From: CAZLKN01 sp964560135 | GTDB lineage: Bacteria; Actinomycetota; JAICYB01 | DNA length: 64,000 bases | Assembly: GCA_964560135.1 (NCBI GenBank) | Contig: CAZLKN010000003.1 | Coordinates: forward strand, 60,743-124,742 | Direction: 5' to 3' | In this document: in pieces, positions 35,360 to 45,370 of the stretch | Layout: each line of letters opens with the position of its first letter | How positions within the stretch are numbered: position 1 is the first letter of the stretch | Position numbers and translations under genes: made by a program | The notes under the pieces: generated by a model | Told to the model about the DNA's origin: nothing | Database searches by the model: none | What the model saw: only the letters and a program-made list of their open reading frames with translations

Positions 35360-36666
35360 TGCGCATCGTCGCCCTCGTCGACGGGGAGCACTATCCCCCG
35401 GTGGTTCGTGCCGTGCTGGACGAGATCCGGGCAGGCGGCGTCGAGATCGCGTGCGCCGTCTTCCTCGGCGGGACCGAGAAGGTCGGCGCCGGTGACCTCG
35501 AAGAGCTCTTCGGGGTCGGCGTCGAACGCGGCGAGGACCGCGAGGCCGTCCTCGCCGACGCCCTCGTCCGGCACCGGCCCGGCGCGGTCGTCGACCTCTC
35601 CGACGAGCCGGTGCTCACCGACCGCCAGCGCTTCCGGCTCGCGGCCGTGGCCCTGTACCACGGAGCCGTGTACACGGGGGCCGACTTCGAGCTCCGGCCG
35701 CCGCCGCTTCACCGGGTGCTCACCAAGCCGAGCATCCGGGTGATCGCCACCGGGAAGCGGACGGGCAAGACCGCGGTGGCCGGCGCGCTCGCCCGGCACG
35801 CGGTGTCGCGGGGCCGGCATCCGGTCGTGGTGGCGATGGGACGTGGCGGGCCCGAGGTGCCCGAGGTCGTGGAGGCCGGGACCGACCTGACCCCCCCCGC
35901 GCTGCTCGACCTCGCCGACCGGGGCCGCCACGCCGCCAGCGACTACATCGAGGACGCCGTGACCTCGCGGGTGACCACCATTGGGTGCCGTCGCGTCGGT
36001 GGCGGCCTGGCGGGCGCGCCGTACAGCTCGAACGTGCTCGACGGCGCCGGGATCGCCGAAGCGCGACCGGAGGATCTCGTCGTGCTCGAGGGCTCCGGCT
36101 CGGCTGTGCCCCCGGTGGCCGCGGCGTCCGGCCTCATCTGCATCCCGGCGACCGCCGACCCGTTAACCGTCGGGCTGCACCTCAACCCGTACCGGCTGTT
36201 GCTCGCGGATGTGGCCGTTGTTACGATGGCGGAGGAAACAGGTGCGGCGGACGAGATCGAGGCCGCGATCCGCACGGCGAACACCTCCATCGAGGTGGTC
36301 CGTGCGGTCTTCAGGCCACAACCCCTCGAGACGGTTTCCGGACGTCGCGTCTTCTTCTGCACCACGGCCCCCCGGCGTGTCTCGACCGTTCTGGGGAGGC
36401 ACCTGGAGCAGTGGCACGGGTGCGAAGTGGTCGGTGTGAGCCACGGGCTCTCCGACCGGCGCGAGTTGGAGCGTGATCTGCTGGGAGCGGAAGCGTTCGA
36501 TGTCCTCCTCACCGAGTTGAAGGCGGGTGCGGTGGACGTGGCTGTTCGGACGGCTTTGGCTGGGGGAAAGGACGTGGTGTTCGCGGACAACGCTCTGGTC
36601 GGTGAAGGCATCGAGGAGGCGTTCGACCGGCTCCTGGAGCTCGCCGACCGGCGGAGCGAGCGTTGA
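35359..36666 (+). CDS. cpgS: Cyclic 2,3-diphosphoglycerate synthetase-like
   Basis: A 435-residue protein matching the archaeal/actinobacterial cyclic 2,3-diphosphoglycerate synthetase family, which closes 2,3-diphosphoglycerate to cDPG with ATP. The start RIVALVDGEHYPPVVRAVL is characteristic; a P-loop-like VIATGKRTGKTAVAGALA lies near residues 129-146, and GGGLAGAPYSSNVLDGAGIA and VLEGSGSAVPPVAA follow. GTG 35359 overlaps the previous TAG by one base. The next gene encodes the 2-phosphoglycerate kinase that makes its substrate, which supports the assignment strongly. In methanogens cDPG is a thermoprotectant and phosphate store; in bacteria the family is far less studied. Confidence 0.85.
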   Translation: MRIVALVDGEHYPPVVRAVLDEIRAGGVEIACAVFLGGTEKVGAGDLEELFGVGVERGEDREAVLADALVRHRPGAVVDLSDEPVLTDRQRFRLAAVALYHGAVYTGADFELRPPPLHRVLTKPSIRVIATGKRTGKTAVAGALARHAVSRGRHPVVVAMGRGGPEVPEVVEAGTDLTPPALLDLADRGRHAASDYIEDAVTSRVTTIGCRRVGGGLAGAPYSSNVLDGAGIAEARPEDLVVLEGSGSAVPPVAAASGLICIPATADPLTVGLHLNPYRLLLADVAVVTMAEETGAADEIEAAIRTANTSIEVVRAVFRPQPLETVSGRRVFFCTTAPRRVSTVLGRHLEQWHGCEVVGVSHGLSDRRELERDLLGAEAFDVLLTELKAGAVDVAVRTALAGGKDVVFADNALVGEGIEEAFDRLLELADRRSER

Positions 36667-36697
36667 CCCGAGGTCGATCGAAGGGACAGGAGCACCG

Positions 36698-37696
36698 ATG
36701 ACCCCGAAAGACGGGGGTTCCCAGAGCCGAGACCCCGGGAAACAGCACCGGGCACAGCGGCACATCGTCGTCTCGGATCGAGCCGGGCTGCCGTACTCCA
36801 AGGGCCTGATGGCCTCCTCGATCATGGCCACCGGGATCGCGCCCTTCCGCGCCTACGAGGTCGCCGAGCGCATCGAGGAGGAACTGCTCGACGCCAAGCG
36901 ATACGAGATCACCCGCCTGGAGCTCCAGGAGATCGCGACCGACGTGCTGCGGTCGATGACCGGCGAGCGCTACGCGCAGATCTACCGCAAGTGGCAGTCC
37001 GTCGAAGAGCTGGAGGCCCCGTTGATCGTGCTGATCGGCGGCGCCACCGGGGTGGGGAAGTCAACGGTGGCCACCCAGCTCGCCGCCCGGCTCGGGATCA
37101 CCAGGATCATGTCCACCGACGCCATCCGCGAGGTGATGCGCTCCCTGTTCAGCGAGCGCATCATGCCCACCCTGCACGTCTCGTCCTTCGAGGGCGACCA
37201 GGGTCTGCGGGGGCCCGTCCCCCGGACGGCCGACCCGGTGATCGTCGGGTTCGAGGAGCAGGTCCGGGCAGTCTCCGTGGGAACCGAGGCGCTGATCGAG
37301 CGCTCGGTGATGGAGGGAACCGACCTGGTCATCGAGGGAGCGCACCTCGTCCCCGGGTTCATCGGGGGCCCCTGGGCGGACAAAGCGGTGGTCGTCCAGC
37401 TCGTGATCACCGTCGACGACGAGGAGCTCCACCGGTCCCATTTCTTCCTCCGCGGCCAGGATGCCAAGCACCGCAACGTGGAACGCTACTTGACGTCCTT
37501 CGCCAACATCCGCAAAGTTCAGAAGTACATCCGATCGCTGGCCCTGCAACGCGGGGTCCCGATCATCCCCTCGTACAGCCTCGACGCCACCTTGGCGGCG
37601 GTCATCGACCACATCGTCACCCAAGCCGTCGGCCGGGCCAAGGTCGGGGACGACGTGTCGTCGGGTGCCGATAGGAAAGCGTCCGGCCAGGTGTGA
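36698..37696 (+). CDS. pgk2: 2-phosphoglycerate kinase
   Basis: A 332-residue kinase converting 2-phosphoglycerate to 2,3-diphosphoglycerate. The N-terminal ~110 residues form an ATP-cone (RHIVVSDRAGLPYSKGLMAS and ITRLELQEIATDVLRSMTG), then a kinase domain opens with LIGGATGVGKSTVATQLAAR (P-loop near 113-122) and RIMSTDAIREVMRSLFS; GTDLVIEGAHLVPGF and RGQDAKHRNVERYL follow. GGGACAGGAGC precedes the ATG at 36698. It lies 31 bases after the cDPG synthetase gene, and together they make the complete two-step branch from glycolysis to cDPG. Confidence 0.88.
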   Translation: MTPKDGGSQSRDPGKQHRAQRHIVVSDRAGLPYSKGLMASSIMATGIAPFRAYEVAERIEEELLDAKRYEITRLELQEIATDVLRSMTGERYAQIYRKWQSVEELEAPLIVLIGGATGVGKSTVATQLAARLGITRIMSTDAIREVMRSLFSERIMPTLHVSSFEGDQGLRGPVPRTADPVIVGFEEQVRAVSVGTEALIERSVMEGTDLVIEGAHLVPGFIGGPWADKAVVVQLVITVDDEELHRSHFFLRGQDAKHRNVERYLTSFANIRKVQKYIRSLALQRGVPIIPSYSLDATLAAVIDHIVTQAVGRAKVGDDVSSGADRKASGQV

Positions 37697-37722
37697 CTCG
37701 GACGAGAAGGAGAAGAATCGCC

Positions 37723-38388
37723 ATGAAGCTCTTCCTCGATACGGCCAGGTTCGACCACATCCAGGAGATCAACGCCTGGGGCGTGCTCGACGGGGTGACG
37801 ACCAACCCGACGCTGCTCGCCAAGGAGTCCGGCCAGGGCAAGGACTACAAGCAGATGATCAAGGAGATCTCCGCCGAGGTCGAGGGACCCGTTTCGGCGG
37901 AGGTCGTGGCCACCGACACCGACGGGATGCTCACCGAGGCGCACGACCTGGCCCAGATCGCCGGCAACATCTACGTGAAGTTCCCGTGCACCGCTGCGGG
38001 CCTGGCAGCCACGAAGCGCGCACGTGCCGACGGGATCCGGGTTAACATGACATTGGTCTTCTCGCCGGCCCAGGCACTGCTGGCTGCGAAAGCGGGAGCC
38101 AACTTCATCTCTCCGTTCATCGGACGGATCGACGACATCGCCTCCGGTGGGATGGAGATCCTCGCCCGATGCATCGAGATCGTGAAGCGCTACGACTTCG
38201 AGGCGGAGGTTCTCGCCTCGTCGCTCCGCGGCCCGACGCATGTGGTGGAAGCCGCCGAAATGGGGAGTGACATCGCGACCATGCCATACGAAGTGTTCAC
38301 CAAGCTTGTGAAGCATCCGCTCACCGACATCGGTCTGCAGCGGTTCATCGACGACTGGAACGAAGCCCGGGAGGCGCTAGGAGCATGA
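37723..38388 (+). CDS. Transaldolase / fructose-6-phosphate aldolase family
   Basis: A 221-residue class I aldolase of the short transaldolase (TalC/FSA) type. MKLFLDTARFDHIQEIN, GVTTNPTLLAKES, the Schiff-base lysine region IYVKFPCTAAGLAA near residue 86, VNMTLVFSPAQALLAAKAGA and ISPFIGRIDD are all family motifs. It acts in the non-oxidative pentose phosphate pathway or as a C3+C3 aldolase. FSA versus transaldolase activity cannot be decided from sequence. It follows 2PGK after 26 bases with AGAAGGAGAAG as ribosome site, and its TGA overlaps the ATG of rho. Confidence 0.9.
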   Translation: MKLFLDTARFDHIQEINAWGVLDGVTTNPTLLAKESGQGKDYKQMIKEISAEVEGPVSAEVVATDTDGMLTEAHDLAQIAGNIYVKFPCTAAGLAATKRARADGIRVNMTLVFSPAQALLAAKAGANFISPFIGRIDDIASGGMEILARCIEIVKRYDFEAEVLASSLRGPTHVVEAAEMGSDIATMPYEVFTKLVKHPLTDIGLQRFIDDWNEAREALGA

Positions 38389-39812
38389 ATGGATCCGGAG
38401 GTGGAGGCGGAGGCGGACGCGGTAGGTCCGGGCAGCGGTCCTCGCGGCGCGGTGGACAGCGGCGCGGCGGGGGCGGAGGGCAGCAACGGCGCCGTCCCGA
38501 CGTCGATCACGGATTCCCCGACGTCGACGCCGAGGTCGACGGCCAGCTCGACGGCGGTCTCGATCGCTCGGAGCTGGAGAACAAGGAGCTCGACGACCTG
38601 ATGAAGGTCGGCGAGGAGGTCGGGATCGAGGATCCCGGCTCGCTGACCAAGGACGACCTGGTCAACCAGATCCTGTCCCGCCGGGCCGAAGAGGAGGGGT
38701 TCCTCTATCGTCGCGGCGTCCTCGACGTCCTGCCCGACGGCTACGGGTTCCTGCGTACCCAGGGCTACCTGCCCAGCGAGGAGGACGTCTACGTTTCGAT
38801 GTCCCAGGTCCGTCGCTTCGGCCTGCGCCGCGGCGACGAGGTCTCCGGCATCATCCGGCCCCCGAAGGACTCCGAGAAGTACTACGCGCTCCTGCGCATC
38901 GAGAACGTCAACGGACTCGATCCCGAGGAGGCGCGCAAGCGTCCCTTCTTCGACAAGCTCACCGCGCTCTTCCCGGAGGAGCGGCTGCGTCTCGAGAACG
39001 ACCCGAAGGGGTACACGGAGCGCATCTGCGACCTCATCTGCCCGATCGGGAAGGGCCAGCGCGGGATGGTCGTGTCGCCGCCGAAGGCGGGAAAGACCAC
39101 GATCCTCAAGCAGATCGCGAACGCGGTGATCGAGAACAACCCCGAGGTGCACGTGATCGTGCTCCTCGTGGACGAGCGTCCGGAGGAGGTCACCGACTGG
39201 CGGCGCACCGTGAAGGCCGCGGAGGTCGTGGCGTCCACGTTCGACCGTCCGGCCGACGACCACATCCAGATCACCGAGCTCGTGCTCGAGCGGGCCAAGC
39301 GGCTCGTGGAGGGCGGCGTCGACGTGATGGTGCTCTGCGACTCGATCACACGTATGGCTCGTGCCTACAACCTGGCGGCGCCGGCGTCCGGGAAGATCCT
39401 GTCCGGTGGTGTCGACTCCACCGCGCTGTACCCGCCGAAGCGGTTCTTCGGCGCGGCGCGCAACATCGAGGAGGGCGGCTCGTTCACGATCATCGCTTCC
39501 TGCCTCGTGGAGACCGGCTCCCGGATGGACGAGGTCATCTTCGAGGAGTTCAAGGGCACCGGGAACATGGAGGTCCGCCTCGACCGCACACTCGCCGAGA
39601 AGCGGCTGTTCCCGGCGATCAACGTCGAGGGCTCCGGCACCCGTAAGGAGGAGCTGCTCATGGCCTCCGAGGAGCTCCAGCTGGCATGGCGGCTCCGTCG
39701 CGTGCTCCACGCCCTCGACTCGGCCCAGGCCCTCGAGCTGCTGATCGACAAGATGAAGCAGACGAAGTCCAACGCCGAGTTCCTCAAGGAGATCGCGAAG
39801 CATCCGAGCTAG
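38385..39812 (+). CDS. rho: Transcription termination factor Rho
   Basis: A 475-residue hexameric RNA helicase. The first ~40 residues are Gly/Arg-rich (NGSGGGGGGGRGRSGQRSSR), an insertion typical of actinobacterial Rho that adds RNA affinity. The N-terminal Rho domain begins around LENKELDDLMKVGEEVGIED, the cold-shock-like RNA-binding domain reads GVLDVLPDGYGFLRTQGYLP, Walker A is PPKAGKTTIL near residue 232, and VLLVDERPEEVTDW, GGVDSTALYPPKRFFGAARN and the Arg-rich sensors follow. Its ATG overlaps the transaldolase stop (ATGA). rpmE follows after a promoter-like TACACT. Confidence 0.97.
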   Translation: MNGSGGGGGGGRGRSGQRSSRRGGQRRGGGGGQQRRRPDVDHGFPDVDAEVDGQLDGGLDRSELENKELDDLMKVGEEVGIEDPGSLTKDDLVNQILSRRAEEEGFLYRRGVLDVLPDGYGFLRTQGYLPSEEDVYVSMSQVRRFGLRRGDEVSGIIRPPKDSEKYYALLRIENVNGLDPEEARKRPFFDKLTALFPEERLRLENDPKGYTERICDLICPIGKGQRGMVVSPPKAGKTTILKQIANAVIENNPEVHVIVLLVDERPEEVTDWRRTVKAAEVVASTFDRPADDHIQITELVLERAKRLVEGGVDVMVLCDSITRMARAYNLAAPASGKILSGGVDSTALYPPKRFFGAARNIEEGGSFTIIASCLVETGSRMDEVIFEEFKGTGNMEVRLDRTLAEKRLFPAINVEGSGTRKEELLMASEELQLAWRLRRVLHALDSAQALELLIDKMKQTKSNAEFLKEIAKHPS

Positions 39813-39849
39813 GCACCCGCAGGTACACTGCTGACGGAGGCGATGACAC

Positions 39850-40086
39850 GTGAAGACTGAGATCCATCCCGAATACGGCCCCTGCGATGTCCGCTGCGCC
39901 TGCGGCGCGACCTTCGTGACCAAGGCCACCAAGCCGGAGATCCGCGTCGAGGTCTGCTCCGAGTGCCACCCGTTCTACACGGGCAAGCAGAAGTTCGTGG
40001 ACACCGGGGGCCGCGTCGACCGCTTCAAGAAGCGGCAGGAGAAGACGGACGCGATCAAGAAGACATCGGCGGCCAAGAAGAAGTAG
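39850..40086 (+). CDS. rpmE: 50S ribosomal protein L31 (zinc form)
   Basis: A 78-residue ribosomal protein. MKTEIHPEYGPCDVRCACGA and CSECHPFYTGKQKFVDTGGR give the four Cys of the zinc-containing (C+) form; a Lys-rich tail follows. The GTG at 39850 is preceded by GGAGGCGATGAC. A TACACT element near 39823 suggests its own promoter besides read-through from rho. Location after rho is the common actinobacterial order. Confidence 0.96.
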   Translation: MKTEIHPEYGPCDVRCACGATFVTKATKPEIRVEVCSECHPFYTGKQKFVDTGGRVDRFKKRQEKTDAIKKTSAAKKK

Positions 40087-40103
40087 CTCCGCCGCCTTTC
40101 GCG

Positions 40104-40565
40104 TCACATCCCGGAGGAATCCTCCCTCTGCAGCGCGCTCCCGATCCTGCCGAGCGCGCTGCTCAGCGCCCGGGCCTCGTCCTCTGTGAGGTGCCGGGCG
40201 AAGTGCCGTTGGATCCCCTCCAGGTGTCCGGGGGACTCCTCCCGTAGGCGCCGGCCTCCAGCGTCGGTCAGCGCGGCGAACGTGCCCCGCCGGTCGGTCG
40301 GACACGGCTGCCGCTCGACGAGCCCGGCGGCTTCCATACGGTCGATGAGCCGGGTCACACCGCTCCTGCTCAGCACCAGCCGGTCGGCGAGCTCCTGCAT
40401 GCGGAGCGGCACTCCGGCGGCTTCGAGCTGCACCAGCACGTCGTACCAGCTCAACGGCAGCCCGTCCTCCGGGAGATCGTCCTCCAGTGCACGCATGACC
40501 GCGGCGTGCGCCCCGAGGAACGCGCGCCAGGCCTGCATCCGGACCGGCTCGGGTTGTCCGCTCAT
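40104..40565 (-). CDS. MarR-family transcriptional regulator
   Basis: A 153-residue winged-helix regulator. WYDVLVQLEAAGVPLRMQEL leads into the recognition helix LVLSRSGVTRLIDRMEAAGL; the wing is VERQPCPTDRRGTFAALTDA and the ends form a dimerisation helix bundle. The ATG at 40565 follows TACAAT by six bases, so the transcript is probably leaderless; a longer frame would run through the shared operator. It is divergent from the YceI gene with inverted repeats between, and is likely a repressor of both. Confidence 0.9.
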   Translation of the reverse strand: MSGQPEPVRMQAWRAFLGAHAAVMRALEDDLPEDGLPLSWYDVLVQLEAAGVPLRMQELADRLVLSRSGVTRLIDRMEAAGLVERQPCPTDRRGTFAALTDAGGRRLREESPGHLEGIQRHFARHLTEDEARALSSALGRIGSALQREDSSGM

Positions 40566-40571
40566 GTAGTC

Positions 40572-40577
40572 ATTGTA
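40572..40577 (-). promoter_or_regulatory. -10 element TACAAT of leaderless marR-type gene
   Basis: TACAAT on the minus strand six bases before the ATG at 40565, with TTGCGT 16 bases further upstream as -35. Confidence 0.55.
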
Positions 40578-40587
40578 CCGCCAACTG

Positions 40588-40633
40588 TTGACGACGCAAC
40601 GATATGTGATATGGTTGCCCAAGCAATCGTTGC
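40588..40633. promoter_or_regulatory. Divergent promoter and operator between MarR and YceI genes
   Basis: For the YceI gene: TTGACG (40588-40593), 16 bases, TATGGT (40610-40615). A perfect inverted repeat GCAACGAT (40596-40603) / ATCGTTGC (40626-40633) surrounds the -10, and TTGC-CCAA-GCAA (40615-40626) and CAAC-T-GTTG (40582-40590) are further palindromes. This is where the MarR dimer would bind. Confidence 0.6.
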
Positions 40634-40656
40634 GGTAACAACTAAGGAGGTTGGTC

Positions 40657-41229
40657 ATGACGAACGAGCTCGCGGTACGCACGATCGAAGGCATCGAAGC
40701 ACCGGCTCCCGGGACCTGGGTGCTGGACCAGGCCCACACCGAGATCGGGTTCGTGGCCCGTCACCTGATGGTGGCCAAGGTCCGGGGACGGTTCGGATCC
40801 TTCGAGGGCACGATCCACGTGGACGAGGACCCGGCGCAGTCCCGGGTCGAGGTGTCCATCGACGCAGCCAGCATCGACACCGGAACCGAGGACCGGGACA
40901 ACCACCTGCGGTCTCCGGAGTTCCTCGATGTGGGGAACCACCCGAAGCTGACCTTCCGCGGCCGCGGACCCGCCTCGAACGAAGGCAGGAGGTTCAAGCT
41001 GCCGGGGCAGCTGACGATCCGCGGGGTGACACGTGAGGTCGTCCTGGACGTCACCTACGAGGGTGTGACCGAGGATCCGTGGGGCAACGCCCGGGCGGCC
41101 TTCTCGGCGTCCACCGAGATCGATCGGGAGGAGTTCGGGCTGACCTGGAACCAGGCCCTGGAGACCGGCGGCGTCCTCGTGGGCAACAAAGTCCGGATCG
41201 AGCTCGACGTCCAGGCCGTCAAGAACTGA
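40657..41229 (+). CDS. YceI-like polyisoprenoid-binding lipocalin-fold protein
   Basis: A 190-residue YceI-family protein. GTWVLDQAHTEIGFVARHLM, VRGRFGSFEGTIHVDEDP, the substrate-side IDAASIDTGTEDRDNHLRS and LTIRGVTREVVLDVTYEG are all family signatures. No signal peptide is present, so it is cytoplasmic, unlike the periplasmic E. coli protein. Members bind polyprenoid chains; the physiological role is unclear. AAGGAGG (40644-40650) precedes the ATG at 40657. It is controlled, by position, by the divergent MarR regulator, a pairing seen in stress or organic-hydroperoxide responses. Confidence 0.9.
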   Translation: MTNELAVRTIEGIEAPAPGTWVLDQAHTEIGFVARHLMVAKVRGRFGSFEGTIHVDEDPAQSRVEVSIDAASIDTGTEDRDNHLRSPEFLDVGNHPKLTFRGRGPASNEGRRFKLPGQLTIRGVTREVVLDVTYEGVTEDPWGNARAAFSASTEIDREEFGLTWNQALETGGVLVGNKVRIELDVQAVKN

Positions 41230-41284
41230 CCGCCGCGGCCGGTGACGCCGGGTCCTCCCGGGGACCGGCGTCACCGGCCGCGGA

Positions 41285-41290
41285 TACACT
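41285..41290 (+). promoter_or_regulatory. -10 element TACACT of leaderless thyX
   Basis: TACACT ends six bases before the GTG at 41297. Confidence 0.55.
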
Positions 41291-41296
41291 GCGGGC

Positions 41297-42208
41297 GTGG
41301 ACGCGCAGATCCTGTTCGATAAGCTCGGCGGCGGTGAGGCGGCAGGCCTCCCGCACCTCCACAGCGAGGTGTCGCGGACCGACGCGGGCACGCCCTACCT
41401 GCGGCACGCCGGGGTGGCGATGATCGCCCGGCCGCAGGTGTCGACCGAGGGGATGCGCGAGTTCCTGGAAGGCTTCGACTCCGACCTCGGCTTCCCGGGC
41501 TACCTCGACGACCCCACGGAGCTCACGCCGGGGGCCGCGCTGCTGAAGGCGGCCGGACAGACCTGCTACGCCTCCTTCGGTCCCAAGCGCACCTACAACG
41601 AGAACGCCCAGCGGTACTTCGACAACCTGTCGTCGTCCGGGCACGGCTCGGTGTACGAGCACGCATGCTTCTCGTTCCTCTGCTACGGGATCTCGCGGTC
41701 GAACACCCACGAGGTGATCCGGCACCGGGCCGGGACGGCCTACTCGCAGCTGTCGCAGCGGTACGTGTCCGGGAAGGTGCTGCGGTTCGTGGAGCGTCCC
41801 GAGTACCAGGAGGTGCCGGCGCTGCATGCCCGGTTCTGCGAGCGGATCGACACGGCGTACCGCGAGTACCACGAGGTCGCCGACGAGCTGCTCGCGCTCC
41901 AGCACGAGGGTCACACCCCTCTGCAGGCCGAGGCCCGCACCGATCTGCGCAAGCGGGTGCAGCAGACGGCCCGATCGGTGCTCCCCAACGAGACTGAGAC
42001 GATCCTGGTCATGACCGGCAACGTCCGGGCCTGGCGGCACATGATCGAGATGCGTACCGACGAGCACGCCGAGACCGAGATCCGCGACCTGTTCTTCCGG
42101 ATCTTCCTGTGCCTGCGGTCCGCCGAACCGTTGCTGTTCAACGACTACGGCATCGAGGCCTATCCCGATGGCACGTTCGGCGCCCGCACCACGTGGCGCA
42201 AGGTCTGA
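41297..42208 (+). CDS. thyX: Flavin-dependent thymidylate synthase
   Basis: A 303-residue FAD-dependent thymidylate synthase that methylates dUMP to dTMP with folate and NADPH. The ThyX motif is the long variant RHRAGTAYSQLSQRYV. SSGHGSVYEHACFSFLCYGI and a C-terminal MTGNVRAWRHMIEMRTDEHA, with the conserved Arg in RHMIEMR, are present. The length is longer than the classical 230-residue form, but the RHRAGxAYSQLSQ form occurs in many actinobacteria. The GTG at 41297 is leaderless by position. It is followed by DUF1385 nine bases later. Confidence 0.93.
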   Translation: MDAQILFDKLGGGEAAGLPHLHSEVSRTDAGTPYLRHAGVAMIARPQVSTEGMREFLEGFDSDLGFPGYLDDPTELTPGAALLKAAGQTCYASFGPKRTYNENAQRYFDNLSSSGHGSVYEHACFSFLCYGISRSNTHEVIRHRAGTAYSQLSQRYVSGKVLRFVERPEYQEVPALHARFCERIDTAYREYHEVADELLALQHEGHTPLQAEARTDLRKRVQQTARSVLPNETETILVMTGNVRAWRHMIEMRTDEHAETEIRDLFFRIFLCLRSAEPLLFNDYGIEAYPDGTFGARTTWRKV

Positions 42209-42217
42209 CGCTGCCCC

Positions 42218-43087
42218 ATGCCGGAGCGCCTGACCTCGCTGCAGCTCGGGGGCCAGGCGGTCCTCGAGGGCGTGATGATGCGCTCGCCGCGCTGGTGGAC
42301 GGTGGCCGTCCGGCGGCCCGACGGGTCGATCCACCTCGAATCCCACCCTCTGGAGGGACGAGCGTCGCGCAGCTTCCTGCGGCGCACCCCGCTGCGGGGA
42401 GCGGCGGCGCTGGCCGACGCGATGGGGGTGGCGGTCAGGGCGCTGGCGATCTCGGCCCGCGAGTCGTCGCCGGAATCCGAGCAGTCCATCGAGCCCGGAC
42501 ACGTGGGCAAAGCGCTGCTGGGGATCCTGGCGTTCTTCGTCCTGCTGTTCGTGATCGTGCCGGCGCTGGCGGTGCCGGGCGACGACCAGCGGCTGGTCCG
42601 GAACCTGCTGGAGGGCCTCGTCCGGTTCGGGGTTTTCGCGGGGTACATCGCGGCCATCTCCCGCATGAAGGAGACGAGCCGGGTCTTCGGGTACCACGGC
42701 GCGGAACACAAGGCGATCGCAGCCTGGGAGGCGGGGGAACCGCTCACCCACGACGGGGTGCGGCGCTTCTCGACGGTGCACGTCCGCTGCGGGACGAACT
42801 TCCTCTGGCTCGTGATGTTCGTCGCCCTCGTGGCCTTCCTGCCGCTGCCGCGCGACCCACTGTGGTGGCGGCTGGTCCTGCGGGTCCTGCTGGTGCCCGT
42901 CGTCGCCGCGGCGGCCTACGAGCTGCTGCGGCTCAGCGCCCGGTTCGCAGGCTCTGCGCCGGTGCGACTGCTCACCTGGCCCGGACGCCTGCTCCAGCGG
43001 GTCACGACCAAGGAGCCGGGCCCCGACCAGGTCGAGGTGGCACTGAGCGCGCTGAGCGAGCTGCTCGCCCGCGAGGACGCCACCTGA
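42218..43087 (+). CDS. DUF1385 (YqhQ-like) membrane protein
   Basis: A 289-residue protein. LQLGGQAVLEGVMMRSPRWW, GYHGAEHKAIAAWEAGEP and HVRCGTNFLWLV are DUF1385 signatures; His/Glu/Cys residues suggest a metal-dependent activity. Two or three central membrane helices (GILAFFVLLFVIVPAL and others) and a C-terminal one. Its biochemical function is not known; in Gram-positives it is usually just upstream of rpmE/prfA as here. Its TGA abuts the CsoR-type operator of the copper ATPase gene. Confidence 0.9.
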   Translation: MPERLTSLQLGGQAVLEGVMMRSPRWWTVAVRRPDGSIHLESHPLEGRASRSFLRRTPLRGAAALADAMGVAVRALAISARESSPESEQSIEPGHVGKALLGILAFFVLLFVIVPALAVPGDDQRLVRNLLEGLVRFGVFAGYIAAISRMKETSRVFGYHGAEHKAIAAWEAGEPLTHDGVRRFSTVHVRCGTNFLWLVMFVALVAFLPLPRDPLWWRLVLRVLLVPVVAAAAYELLRLSARFAGSAPVRLLTWPGRLLQRVTTKEPGPDQVEVALSALSELLAREDAT

Positions 43088-43106
43088 TATACCCCCCTGG
43101 GGTATA
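43088..43106. promoter_or_regulatory. CsoR-type copper operator
   Basis: TATACCCC-CCT-GGGGTATA: perfect 8-base arms around three bases, the G-tract palindrome bound by CsoR. It starts right after the previous stop and covers the first four bases of the -10 (TATAGT, 43103-43108), so a bound repressor would block polymerase. No csoR gene is present in this window. Confidence 0.8.
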
Positions 43107-43108
43107 GT
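43103..43108 (+). promoter_or_regulatory. -10 element TATAGT of leaderless copper ATPase gene
   Basis: TATAGT ends six bases before the ATG at 43115 and overlaps the CsoR-type palindrome. Confidence 0.6.
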
Positions 43109-43114
43109 GGCGGC

Positions 43115-45352
<2,238 letters not shown>

Positions 45353-45358
45353 CGCCGG

Positions 45359-45364
45359 TATCCT
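45359..45364 (+). promoter_or_regulatory. -10 element TATCCT of leaderless prfA
   Basis: TATCCT ends six bases before the ATG at 45371. Confidence 0.55.
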
Positions 45365-45370
45365 GGGTGG

